Shown: positions 36,424 through 45,115 of the stretch, one piece after another | Numbering within the stretch: the stretch's first letter is position 1 | Layout of the letters: each line of letters begins with the position of its first letter | DNA from: Thermithiobacillus plumbiphilus | GTDB taxonomy: Bacteria; Pseudomonadota; Gammaproteobacteria; Acidithiobacillales; Thermithiobacillaceae | Assembly: GCF_038070005.1 (NCBI RefSeq) | Contig: NZ_JBBPCO010000006.1 | Coordinates: 1-64,000 of the forward strand | Length of the DNA stretch: 64,000 bases | Direction of reading: 5' to 3' | Made by a program: the position numbers and the translations under genes | Notes under the pieces: model-generated | The model's database searches: none | Seen by the model: only the letters and a program-made list of their open reading frames with translations | What the model was told of the DNA's origin: nothing

Positions 36424-38559
36424 ATGCACAAGCAGCCGCTGTTCCTGGCCCTCATGGCCGCCCTGTCCCAAGCCGTCGAACCCGCACGTGCCGAAGATGC
36501 CGCAGAGAGCACCGCCCTGCCGGAAGTGGTGGTGAAGTCCGCCGCCGAGCAGGAGGAATTCCGCGCCGGCACCATATCCTCCGGCAGCAAGTTCGAGGCC
36601 GACCCGCGCGACGTGCCGCAAGCGGTCAGTGTCGTCAACAACCAGCTGATCGAATCCCAGAGCAGCTTCAGCCTGCGCGACGCCCTGAAGAACGTGGCAG
36701 GCCTCACGGTTGCCGCCGGCGAGGGTGGGCGCACCGGCGACTCCATCACCCTGCGCGGCTTCGCCGCCAATTCCGACAACTACCTCGATGGCGTCAAGGA
36801 CATGGGCCAGTATGTGCGCGACACCTTTTTCATCGAGCAGGTGGAGGTCCTGAAGGGGCCCTCCTCGATGCTGTTCGGCCGCGGTTCCACGGGCGGAGTC
36901 ATCAACCAGATCAGCCGCAAGCCCCGGCGCGCCGACGCGCCCGCCTTCCTGGAAACCGAGGCGAGCTACGGCTCCTTTGATTTCAAGCGCCTGAGCATGG
37001 ATGCCGGCGGCCCGCTGACTGATGGCGTGCAGGCGCGGGTCAGTGCGGTGATGCAGGATGCCGGTTCCTTTCGCAACTTCAACTTTACCGATCGCCAGGG
37101 CATTGCGCCCTCGCTCGCCTTCGATCTCGGCGCGCGTACCCGCCTGACCCTGCAGGGCCTGCTGCAGGAGGAAGACAGCGTCTTCGATTACGGCGTGCCG
37201 ATGTACCGGGGCCGGCCGGCGGACGTGCCGGTGGAACAGTTCTACGGCTATACCGACGACCGTCTGCAGAAATATGAGACCCGCATCGGCACCGCCATCC
37301 TCTCCCACAAGTTCTCCGACAGCTTTTCGCTGCGCAACACCCTGCGCCTCGGCGACTACTCCCGCCTGTACCGTACCCATCTCTTCGGCGCGGTGAACGA
37401 GACCGACCCGGCCAATCCGACCGTGGGCCGCAGCCAGGCACTGCGGCGCGGCAGCCAGGAGAGCCTGATCAACACCACCGATTTCCAGCTCAAGGCGCCT
37501 CTGGGCAAGCTGCCCAATACGCTGGTGTTTGGCGTGGAAGCCGGCAGGGAAGATTTCAGCTATCGCGCCAGTGATTCCAGCGGCACCAGCCCGATCTCGA
37601 TTTTCAACCCGCAGCTGACGCCAAGCGTGGGCGCCGGCCGGGCGAATGATTTCGCGGGCGCGAAGGGCCGGGATGTGGAGACGACCACCCTGGGCGCCTA
37701 TGTGATGGACCAGCTGGAATTCGTGCCTGGCTGGAAGGCCGTGGCGGGCATCCGCTATGACAGCTTCAAGGCGGAACAGGACGACGTCAGCAACGATGCC
37801 AACGATCGCAGCCGCACGGACCGCATGTGGAGCCCCCGGCTCGGGCTGATCTGGCAACCGGGCGATACCCAATCCTATTACCTGAGCTATGGCGAATCCT
37901 TCAATCCCTCGGCGGAAGGCTACTCGCTCTCGGCCACATCCCAGCCGCTGGACCCGGAGGAGAACCGCAACTTTGAAATCGGCGCCAAGCTCGACTTCCT
38001 CGACGGCAGGCTCGGGCTCGATACCGCCCTGTTCCGGCTGGAGAAGAACAAGGCCCGCACGAACACCGATGACCCGACCGTCCAGGTACTGGCCGGCCAG
38101 CAGCATACCAATGGCTTTGAGCTGGAGCTTACCGGGCGGCCCACGACGCGCTGGAATCTGCGGCTTGCCTATGCCTTCCTCGACGCCAGGGTGGACGAGT
38201 CCAACAACACGGCGGTCGGTAGCGTGAGTGATGTCAGCCAGCCGCTGGAAGGCAAGGTGCCGGTCAATGTGCCCAAGCATAGCGGGGCGCTCTGGAGCGT
38301 GTTCCAGGCGACGCCGCACTGGTCCCTGGGCGGCGGCGTATTCTTCGCATCCTCGCGCTATACCGACAGCGTCAACGAGGTGAAGCTGCCCGGCTATGCC
38401 CGCTGGGATGCGGTACTGAGCTATACCCAGCCCAGATGGGCCTTGCAGTTGAACGCCTACAACCTGTTCGACACGGTCTACTATGAGTCCGGCCAGGTCC
38501 GCTCGGCCCTGCCGGGTACCCCGCGCTCGGTGTTGGGCACCCTGCGCCTGGCATTCTGA
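36424..38559 (+). CDS. TonB-dependent siderophore receptor
   Basis: A 711-residue outer-membrane receptor. Signal peptide of about 23 residues (cleaved near ARAEDA). Plug domain about 35-160 (DVPQAVSVVNNQLI, VEVLKGPSSMLFGRGSTGGVINQISRKP), and a 22-strand barrel ending in the C-terminal Phe (GTLRLAF) needed for Bam-dependent assembly. The pattern is of the FhuA/PiuA siderophore-receptor type. The ligand cannot be told. Upstream Fur box and downstream PepSY/PKHD genes make an iron-starvation operon. Confidence 0.93.
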   Translation: MHKQPLFLALMAALSQAVEPARAEDAAESTALPEVVVKSAAEQEEFRAGTISSGSKFEADPRDVPQAVSVVNNQLIESQSSFSLRDALKNVAGLTVAAGEGGRTGDSITLRGFAANSDNYLDGVKDMGQYVRDTFFIEQVEVLKGPSSMLFGRGSTGGVINQISRKPRRADAPAFLETEASYGSFDFKRLSMDAGGPLTDGVQARVSAVMQDAGSFRNFNFTDRQGIAPSLAFDLGARTRLTLQGLLQEEDSVFDYGVPMYRGRPADVPVEQFYGYTDDRLQKYETRIGTAILSHKFSDSFSLRNTLRLGDYSRLYRTHLFGAVNETDPANPTVGRSQALRRGSQESLINTTDFQLKAPLGKLPNTLVFGVEAGREDFSYRASDSSGTSPISIFNPQLTPSVGAGRANDFAGAKGRDVETTTLGAYVMDQLEFVPGWKAVAGIRYDSFKAEQDDVSNDANDRSRTDRMWSPRLGLIWQPGDTQSYYLSYGESFNPSAEGYSLSATSQPLDPEENRNFEIGAKLDFLDGRLGLDTALFRLEKNKARTNTDDPTVQVLAGQQHTNGFELELTGRPTTRWNLRLAYAFLDARVDESNNTAVGSVSDVSQPLEGKVPVNVPKHSGALWSVFQATPHWSLGGGVFFASSRYTDSVNEVKLPGYARWDAVLSYTQPRWALQLNAYNLFDTVYYESGQVRSALPGTPRSVLGTLRLAF

Positions 38560-38581
38560 GCATCGACATCGAGAATGAACC

Positions 38582-39274
38582 ATGAAAATCGAAGCAATCC
38601 CGCGGATCGACACCGGAAAGCGTCAGGAAACGGGTTATCTCTTTATGCCCAAGGCCTGGCGCCGGGGCCGCTTTCTGGTCTGGCTGCGCCGCACCCACGC
38701 CTGGCTGGGCCTCTGGGGCGCGGCCCTGGGCCTGCTCTTTGGCCTGAGCGGCTTTCTGCTCAACCACCGCCAGGAGATGAAGATCCCGGCCGCGCAGCAA
38801 AGTGAAATCCGGCAAAGCATCAGCCCGCCGGCCGGTGCCCTGAAAAACCCCAAGGCGCTGGAAGCCTGGGCCAGGGAGACCTTCGAGATGCAGGATGCCC
38901 GCGGACGCAGCATGAAAAAGCCGGCAGCACCGGCGCCCTGGGGCAATGGCAGCGTCATCCAGCCCGCGCACTGGCAGGTCAATCTCAACAGCCTGAATCA
39001 GTCCGTGTCCGTGGATTACTGGCAGGGCAACCGCATGGTGGCCGTGGAAGTGCGCAAGCCCAATCTCTGGGCCACACTCACCAGGCTCCACAAGGGCGCG
39101 GGCATGCCGGCGGCCTGGGTGCTCTTCGCTGACACCCTGGCCGGCGCCCTGATGATGCTGGCCCTGACCGGCACCCTGCTGTGGAGCCGCCTGCACGGGC
39201 CGCGGCTGCTGGCGCTGGGCCTGGTGGGGGGCTGCCTGACGCTGGGGCTCGTCATCGTCAGCGGGGCGCTCTGA
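38582..39274 (+). CDS. PepSY-associated membrane protein (PiuB-like)
   Basis: A 230-residue inner-membrane protein with an N-terminal PepSY_TM-type segment (WLRRTHAWLGLWGAALGLLFGLSGFLLNH), a periplasmic domain (about 75-155), and two C-terminal membrane segments. Such proteins are encoded beside siderophore receptors and take part in reducing or moving ferric siderophore. It is translationally coupled to the next gene (TGATG at 39272-39276). Confidence 0.8.
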   Translation: MKIEAIPRIDTGKRQETGYLFMPKAWRRGRFLVWLRRTHAWLGLWGAALGLLFGLSGFLLNHRQEMKIPAAQQSEIRQSISPPAGALKNPKALEAWARETFEMQDARGRSMKKPAAPAPWGNGSVIQPAHWQVNLNSLNQSVSVDYWQGNRMVAVEVRKPNLWATLTRLHKGAGMPAAWVLFADTLAGALMMLALTGTLLWSRLHGPRLLALGLVGGCLTLGLVIVSGAL

Positions 39275-39945
39275 TGCTGCTGGAAGTCAATCAGGTGCTG
39301 GATGCCGCCGAACTGGCCATGATCCGTCAGAAGCTCGCCGAGGCCGAATTCGACGACGGGCGCATCACCGCGGGTTATCAGTCGGCCCAGGTCAAGCGCA
39401 ATCGTCAGCTTGCCGAGACCCACCCATTGGCCCGGGAGATCGCCGAATATATCGCCCAGACCGTGCAGCGTCATCCGCTCTTCATCACCGGAGCCCTGCC
39501 TCGGCGCATCTTCCCGCCGCTGATCAACCGCTATGAGGCGGGCATGGATTTTGGATTGCACGTGGACAATGCCCTGCGTGGCCGCAGCGAGCCACTGCGC
39601 ACCGATGTGTCCTGCACGCTGTTTCTGTCGGAACCGGGCGAATACGCGGGCGGCGAGTTGGTGGTCGAGGACACCTATGGTAGCCATGCGGTGAAGCTCG
39701 CCGCGGGTGATATGGTGCTCTACCCGGCCAGCAGTCTGCACCGGGTCACGCCGGTGACGCGCGGCGTGCGGCTGGCCGCGTTTTTCTGGGTGGAGTCCCT
39801 GATCCGCGACGACAGCCGGCGCAATCTGCTGTTGAACCTCGATGTCGCCATCCAGAGCCTCACCCGCAAGCAGCCGGATGCCCCGGAGCTGGTGCAGCTC
39901 ACGGCCTGCTATCACAACCTGCTGCGGATGTGGGCGGAGACCTGA
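39274..39945 (+). CDS. PKHD-type Fe(II)/2-oxoglutarate hydroxylase (PiuC-like)
   Basis: A 223-residue double-stranded beta-helix dioxygenase. Metal ligands are His96 and Asp98 (GLHVDNA) and His156 (SSLHRVTPVTRG), with Arg following as the 2-oxoglutarate anchor. It matches the YbiX/PiuC group, which sits next to TonB receptors and is expressed under iron limitation. The ATG at 39274 overlaps the preceding stop. Its substrate is not established, possibly a siderophore. Confidence 0.9.
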   Translation: MLLEVNQVLDAAELAMIRQKLAEAEFDDGRITAGYQSAQVKRNRQLAETHPLAREIAEYIAQTVQRHPLFITGALPRRIFPPLINRYEAGMDFGLHVDNALRGRSEPLRTDVSCTLFLSEPGEYAGGELVVEDTYGSHAVKLAAGDMVLYPASSLHRVTPVTRGVRLAAFFWVESLIRDDSRRNLLLNLDVAIQSLTRKQPDAPELVQLTACYHNLLRMWAET

Positions 39946-40063
39946 GGGCTGAGACCGGCTTCAGGTGCCTGCAGCGAGGCTCGATCCAGTCCCAGCGTTT
40001 GTCTTTGACGAATGCAAAACGTTTGACGCCCTTGCAAATGTCCCGCCCAATGGCACGACGCGC

Positions 40064-40092
40064 TTTCTGCTGACAGCATATTTTGCTATCAT
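40064..40092 (+). promoter_or_regulatory. hicAB promoter with overlapping operator
   Basis: TTTCTG (40064-40069) and TATCAT (40087-40092), 17 bases apart, form a plausible sigma-70 promoter. An inverted repeat, TGACAGCA (40071-40078) and TGCTATCA (40084-40091), matching at 7 of 8 positions with a 5-base spacer, covers the spacer and -10. This is the expected place for autorepression by HicB or the HicAB complex. Confidence 0.5.
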
Positions 40093-40099
40093 TTGGCAC

Positions 40100-40354
40100 A
40101 TGAACAGTACGCATCGCAAAACGCTTGAAGCCCTTTTTGCCAACCCGGTCAATGGCAACATCGAATGGCGTCGGGTCGAAGCGCTGTTCCGGGCTTTGGA
40201 CTGCCGGATCATCGAGGGCGCGGGCTCATCCATCACGGTCGAACGTGATGGCGTGCGGGCTTATTTTCACCGCCCGCATCCGCAGAAGGAGGCGCTCAAA
40301 TATCGGGTGCGCGATGCGCGGGAATTCCTGGAGAAAATTGGAGAGACGCCATGA
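40100..40354 (+). CDS. hicA: HicA-family toxin
   Basis: An 84-residue small protein starting MNSTHRKTLEALFANP. The double-stranded-RNA-binding-like HicA fold is suggested by WRRVEALFRALDCRIIEGAGSSITVERDG and the ending HRPHPQKEALKYRVRDAREFLEKIG. HicA toxins cleave mRNA. The usual catalytic His after the GS motif is Ile here (GSSITV); related proteins with the HRPHP motif often lack it, so activity is uncertain. It overlaps hicB as ATGA. Confidence 0.85.
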   Translation: MNSTHRKTLEALFANPVNGNIEWRRVEALFRALDCRIIEGAGSSITVERDGVRAYFHRPHPQKEALKYRVRDAREFLEKIGETP

Positions 40355-40683
40355 ACAACATGAGCTATCGAGGCTACACAGCGCGGGTCGAAGTAGACAC
40401 GGACGACGAAATCCTGGTCGGGCGCGTGCTGGGCCTGCGCGATGTCATCGGTTTCCATGGCCGCAATGTTGAGGAACTGCGCCAAGCCTTCCACGAAGCC
40501 GTCGATAATTATCTGGCGGCCTGCGAACAGCTTGGGCAGGCGCCGGAGCGCCCCGCCTCCGGCCGGGTGATGCTGCGCATTCCGCCGGAGGTGCATGCCT
40601 CGGCACTGATCGCCGCTCAGGCTGCCGGCAAAAGCCTCAATCAGTGGGCAGCCGATGTCCTGCAAAAGGCGTCGCGGGGCTAG
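40351..40683 (+). CDS. hicB: HicB-family antitoxin
   Basis: A 110-residue antitoxin. The N-terminal HicB partial RNase-H-like fold (YRGYTARVEVDTDDEILVGRVLGLRDVIGFHG, then ELRQAFHEAVDNYLA) is followed by a C-terminal ribbon-helix-helix DNA-binding domain (ASGRVMLRIPPEVHASALIAAQAAGKSLNQWAADVL). It neutralises HicA and represses its own promoter. ATGA overlap with hicA ensures coupled translation. Confidence 0.92.
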   Translation: MNNMSYRGYTARVEVDTDDEILVGRVLGLRDVIGFHGRNVEELRQAFHEAVDNYLAACEQLGQAPERPASGRVMLRIPPEVHASALIAAQAAGKSLNQWAADVLQKASRG

Positions 40684-40761
40684 TGCCCGCCTGAGGGCGC
40701 TCCCCCACTCCGGCGAAGCACTGAAAGCCTTCATGGCCTCGCCGTCGCAGAACAGGAACAC

Positions 40762-43344
40762 TCAGGCGGCAGTCTGCTCCCAGTTCTCATGGGCCACGCG
40801 CCGGTAGACCCGGCCATCGTCGCCGATCCGGAACAGGTGCAACCAGCCATTGTCCACCAACTGGCGCACCAGTTCGTGGCGGGCGATGACATCGTCCATG
40901 GCGTCTTCGGGGGCCTCGATGAATACGCTCAGGCGCAGCGGCTCATGCACCCAGCCCTTGCCGTCGTGCAGCGACTGCAGCGGCAGGCCGATGCGCAGGT
41001 CGCCGCCATTGCCTTCCAGCACCCCGATCGCACCCCCCACCACGTTGTGCAGCACCTTGTTGCCGCTGCCAAAACGCTGATTGTCCACCACCGAACCGTA
41101 GTACTGCATGTTGATCCAGTTGGCTACCACCATGGGTGCAGTCATGATCAGCTCAAGGATCTTGAACTCCTGGTCCTTGCGCCACTGGTACTCGTGCAGG
41201 AAGGCGCGGCCCTCCAGATCGGCCCCGAGGCTGCGGTCCCTGGGCGCGGCGATGAAGGCGGCATTCTTGGCCAGGGCCCACTCCGGACGCACCTGGGACC
41301 AGTCGCGGCTGCGTCGGCGCAGGTCGGCCTCCAGGTCCTGACCTGGCAGCCCGGCGATGCCCATGCAGCTGGCGCGCTGCATGCGGGTCAGATCCCCGGC
41401 CTGGTCCAGCCACTGGCGCAGTCTGGATAGATCCGGCGCGAGTTCCTTCGGCAGCGCGTCGGTATCGAACAGGCGCAGCTCGTCCGTGGTGGTGTCGTGC
41501 AACCCGGCCAGGAACCAGGTGTCATTGGGGATGACGATGCCCCGATCACGCAGGCCGCGGCGCACCTGTGGCTGATTGAGCAGCGCGGCGACGATGCGGG
41601 CGCTGGCTTCGCCCGTCTGGCCGGCGCAGGCGCCGCAGTCCAGGCTGCTGGCGTGCGGGTTGTTGACCGTGCTGCTGCCATGCCCGACCAGCAGCACCAG
41701 GCGCGCGAAGTTATCGGTCAGGGACATGCTGCGCAGGATGCGTTCGGCATTGTCCACCCAGTCGGATTCCGGGATACCGGAATCAGCGTGATGCGGGCAG
41801 CACTGATCCTGCGGCACTGGCGCGAGACTGGGGGCGAGCCGGTCGATCGTGGCATCATCCAGGCCCTGTCTGGCGGGATCGGGGACCGGACGGGTCCAGC
41901 CAAAGCTGTCGGTGAGCAGCTTGGGGGCATACATCAGCCCGGCGGCCTCGACAAAGGAGAAGCAGGAGGAGGCCGAAAGCTTGAAGCCCTTCCAGATCTT
42001 GCTCAGTCCCAGGCGCTCACGCCGCTTGTCCAGCACTTGCGCGTTCTGCGCCGCATCACCATCCTTCACCCGCTCGTACACGCGATAGGCTGGGTTGAAG
42101 ATCACCGGGACGTGGGAACGCCCGGCACTGGCGCCCAGCGGTACGTATTCGATGGAGATGCCGAAGAAGCCGGCGAAGCCGATCGTCTGGGCGGCCGGGG
42201 CCACGGTCTCCAGGGAACGCCGGAACACTTCCGAGCGCACGTCGATGCAGAAGGCCGCCTGTACCGCCGGGCGCACGGCGGCTTGGGCGCTCGGACCAGT
42301 GCGCAAACCGGCGATGACCTCGCGCTGAAAGCCGATCTCCATGGCATTGAGCAGAATGCGGTCGATCTCCGCCGCAGCCTGGCGCTTGGCGGAAGGCGGG
42401 CGCATGCTGGCGGCCAGCATCTCGCGCCAGCGCGCCACCAGGGCGGCGGTGGCCTTTTCGTTGTACAGCAGCACGTCCCACATTACGCGGATGGCCAGCA
42501 GATCGACGATGGCATCATCCTGCCGTCCGGCGAGCTCCGCCTGCCAGCGCAGATAGCGGGCCCAGGCCGCCCAGCCGCCGATGCTCAGCAGCGAGGCGTG
42601 CAGGTAACGCTCCACCGCCTCGTCAGGAATGCCCAGCTCCGTCAGCGCCCAGGCAATCGCGGCACGCGGCTGTTCGGGCAGCCGGGCGACACTGCCCCGG
42701 AAGTCCCCCAGGCCCATCATGGCCGGGCTCAGGTCGATCGACGCGGCCTTGCGCCAGGAGGTGTACAGCGACTCGTCCCGCCAGGGCATGTGCACGAGCG
42801 ACTGGCCCAGGTCGAAGTAGGACGCGCAGTGCAGGCTGATGCGCTCGGTGACGAAGCTCGTCCACATGCCGCCTTCCACGCGCTCGAGGATGTCGCTGAC
42901 CGAGGCCATGCCGATCTTCGGCGTCGGCGCTTGCGTGGCCAGGGCGCGCTCCACAGCCGCCATATTCAGCCGGCTGCCGCAGCGGGCAATGGCCTGCTCC
43001 AGGTCCTCGCGGCTGATGCGTCCGGACGCCAGCTGTTCGCGGTAGTAGGCCCAGGGCATGTAGAGACTGGTATCGACCAGGCGGGCCAGGGTGTCGGAGG
43101 CATCCTGGAAGCTCAGGTCGCGCAGGCCAAAGAACGGGTTGACGGCGACGAAGTGCTTCAAGGGCCAGAGCGGCGCGATGCGTGCGCAGGCCGCATCGAT
43201 GCGCTGGTCCAGCGTGGCGGCATCCAGATCCATCGGGCCACTTGCCTGTCCGGCCGCCCGGCTTGCGTCCCGGCTCCGGGCAAGGGCTTCATTGCGCGTC
43301 TCGCCGTCGGCTTCTCTCAGAACAATGGTGTCGGCAAGATTCAT
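40762..43344 (-). CDS. dabA: DabA, inorganic-carbon pump cytoplasmic subunit (DUF2309)
   Basis: An 860-residue protein of the DUF2309 family. It carries the beta-carbonic-anhydrase-like zinc ligands: Cys366 and Asp368 in AFCIDVRSE, His555 in LLVGHGSSTVNNPH and Cys570 in SSLDCGACAGQ. DabA pairs with the membrane subunit DabB to couple CO2 hydration to ion flow, supplying bicarbonate to autotrophic cells. It follows dabB with 2 bases between. The length fits family members. Confidence 0.93.
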   Translation of the reverse strand: MNLADTIVLREADGETRNEALARSRDASRAAGQASGPMDLDAATLDQRIDAACARIAPLWPLKHFVAVNPFFGLRDLSFQDASDTLARLVDTSLYMPWAYYREQLASGRISREDLEQAIARCGSRLNMAAVERALATQAPTPKIGMASVSDILERVEGGMWTSFVTERISLHCASYFDLGQSLVHMPWRDESLYTSWRKAASIDLSPAMMGLGDFRGSVARLPEQPRAAIAWALTELGIPDEAVERYLHASLLSIGGWAAWARYLRWQAELAGRQDDAIVDLLAIRVMWDVLLYNEKATAALVARWREMLAASMRPPSAKRQAAAEIDRILLNAMEIGFQREVIAGLRTGPSAQAAVRPAVQAAFCIDVRSEVFRRSLETVAPAAQTIGFAGFFGISIEYVPLGASAGRSHVPVIFNPAYRVYERVKDGDAAQNAQVLDKRRERLGLSKIWKGFKLSASSCFSFVEAAGLMYAPKLLTDSFGWTRPVPDPARQGLDDATIDRLAPSLAPVPQDQCCPHHADSGIPESDWVDNAERILRSMSLTDNFARLVLLVGHGSSTVNNPHASSLDCGACAGQTGEASARIVAALLNQPQVRRGLRDRGIVIPNDTWFLAGLHDTTTDELRLFDTDALPKELAPDLSRLRQWLDQAGDLTRMQRASCMGIAGLPGQDLEADLRRRSRDWSQVRPEWALAKNAAFIAAPRDRSLGADLEGRAFLHEYQWRKDQEFKILELIMTAPMVVANWINMQYYGSVVDNQRFGSGNKVLHNVVGGAIGVLEGNGGDLRIGLPLQSLHDGKGWVHEPLRLSVFIEAPEDAMDDVIARHELVRQLVDNGWLHLFRIGDDGRVYRRVAHENWEQTAA

Positions 43345-43346
43345 GA

Positions 43347-44975
43347 TCAGGCTCCTCTGGATTCCGTGGTCTGCGCCGGGCTGGGCCAGACGCGCTGCAG
43401 GATTCGGGTCAGATAGACATCGATATACAGGCCGTTGTACAGATGCACGTACAGGGCTTCGCTGGCGGCAGAGCGCCCTGGGGCGCGGAACAACTGCTGG
43501 GTCAGCAGCAAGCCCAGAAATGCCACGATGGTCAGGCCGATGATGACCAGTTGCGCCGTGCTCGCGGGATCGCGCAGGGGCAGCACGCTGTCGCGGATGG
43601 CCACATCAAACAGCGCATGCAGCCCGAAGTAGGCGGTGCTGACGACGGCACTGAGGCCCAGGGCGCGCAGCAGGAAGGCGGCATTGCCCATCTCGCCGGC
43701 CTGCAGCAGCAACTGGCTCAGGGCGATGGCGACGATGGCGCCGGTGGCGATCAGGGCCGGCTGCTCCTGTACCGTGATGCCGAATGCCGTGGCCACGCCC
43801 AGAGTCATCACGCCTGCAATCAGCAGGGCCAGCATCAGGCGGCCGGGCTGGAGCCGCTTGGCGCCATGGTAGGCCAGCGCGGGGGCGCGGAAGCTGTCCA
43901 CCCCGCTGCCGGAGGACAGGAAGGCGTGCGCCTTGTAGAACGAATGCGCCACCAGGTGCAGCATGGCCAGGCTGTACAATCCAAGGCCACACTCAAGCAG
44001 CATGAAACCCATCTGCGCCGTGGTGGACCAGGAGAGCGAGGCCTTGATGCTGGTCTGTGTCAGCATGACCAGGGAGGCGAGCGTCAGCGTGACCAGACCA
44101 ATCAGCGCCAGCAGGGCCAGGGCGGTTCCCGCGTGGGACATGATCGGGCTCATGCGGATGATGAGAAAGGCGCCGCCGTTGACGATGCCCGCATGCAGGA
44201 GCGCGGAGACCGGGGTGGGCGCCTCCATGACCTGCAACAGCCAGCCGTGGAAGGGAAACTGCGCCGACTTGAGCCCCGCGCTCGACACGATCAGGAGTGC
44301 CGCCCATTGCAGGGACTGGGGCAACGGGCCGTCCTGAGCGGCCATGATGCGGAAGATGTCGGCAAACTCCAGGGTGTGGAGCGTCGAGCCGATCAGAAAG
44401 GTCGCCAGCAGCAGGCACGCGTCCCCGATACGGCTGGCGACGAACTTCTTGTGGGCCGCGAGCACGGCGGCCGGGCGCTCGCGATAGAATATCAGCAACT
44501 CGTGCAGGCAGAGGCTGGTCGCTATCCAGGCCAGCGAGAACATGAGCAGGTTGCTGGACACGATCAGGGTCAGGATGGACGCGAGCGTCAGGCTCAGCCA
44601 CTTGTGAAAGCGGCCCTGATTGCGGTCACCATCGAGGTAGTTGCGGGCATAGCGCGAGACCACGACGCCCACGAAGGACACCAGCAGCAGCATGATCACC
44701 GTCACCCCATTGACGTAGCTGCCGAGGGAGAAGGCGCCGATCCCGCCGGGCAGGGGGATTGAGTACAGGGTCCAGACGCGCGTGCTGTCGAACATGTGCG
44801 CCACTGCGGCGAGCAGGGCGCTGGCAAAGGCCAGCCAGGCAGCACCCATGTTCAGGCGCGCCATCAGCTGCGGACGCGCGTTGGCCCATGCGGTCGGCAT
44901 CAGCCCGACGGCCCAGAGCAGCAGGGGCGCCAGCAGGGCGATGGCGGGGGTGAAAGAGAGTGATGTTGATGGCAT
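43347..44975 (-). CDS. dabB: DabB, inorganic-carbon pump membrane subunit
   Basis: A 542-residue NuoL/MrpA-like membrane protein with about 13-14 segments. Conserved features include the Lys/His in transmembrane parts (FHGWLLQVMEAPTPVSALLHAGIVNGGAFLI) and ASLSWSTTAQMGFMLLECGLGLYSLAMLHLVAHSFYKAHAFL. It moves protons or sodium to energise CO2 uptake with DabA. The ATG at 44975 follows AAGGAGTC. It is divergent from the LysR regulator gene. Confidence 0.92.
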   Translation of the reverse strand: MPSTSLSFTPAIALLAPLLLWAVGLMPTAWANARPQLMARLNMGAAWLAFASALLAAVAHMFDSTRVWTLYSIPLPGGIGAFSLGSYVNGVTVIMLLLVSFVGVVVSRYARNYLDGDRNQGRFHKWLSLTLASILTLIVSSNLLMFSLAWIATSLCLHELLIFYRERPAAVLAAHKKFVASRIGDACLLLATFLIGSTLHTLEFADIFRIMAAQDGPLPQSLQWAALLIVSSAGLKSAQFPFHGWLLQVMEAPTPVSALLHAGIVNGGAFLIIRMSPIMSHAGTALALLALIGLVTLTLASLVMLTQTSIKASLSWSTTAQMGFMLLECGLGLYSLAMLHLVAHSFYKAHAFLSSGSGVDSFRAPALAYHGAKRLQPGRLMLALLIAGVMTLGVATAFGITVQEQPALIATGAIVAIALSQLLLQAGEMGNAAFLLRALGLSAVVSTAYFGLHALFDVAIRDSVLPLRDPASTAQLVIIGLTIVAFLGLLLTQQLFRAPGRSAASEALYVHLYNGLYIDVYLTRILQRVWPSPAQTTESRGA

Positions 44976-45079
44976 GGTCCGACTCCTTGTGGCGTTGCAA
45001 TCAACCAGGGTTGAGATCAATGCCGCAGAGTCTAGGAAATGTCTACCAGAGATAAAAATGAATTGTTCGACTGAAAATG

Positions 45080-45095
45080 ATAGCCTCAAGGCTAT
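45080..45095 (+). promoter_or_regulatory. LysR-type palindrome between dabB and the regulator
   Basis: ATAGCC-TCAA-GGCTAT is a perfect palindrome 20 bases upstream of the LysR gene, in the 140-base divergent gap. It fits a LysR-type T-N11-A operator and would let the regulator control dabBA and itself. Confidence 0.55.
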
Positions 45096-45115
45096 GCATA
45101 TAGGGAGAAAGCCCG

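Noticed and set aside
36325-38613. A 762-codon minus-strand frame opposite the TonB receptor gene
   Set aside because: The receptor has signal peptide, plug, barrel and C-terminal Phe. The antisense frame has no recognisable motif.
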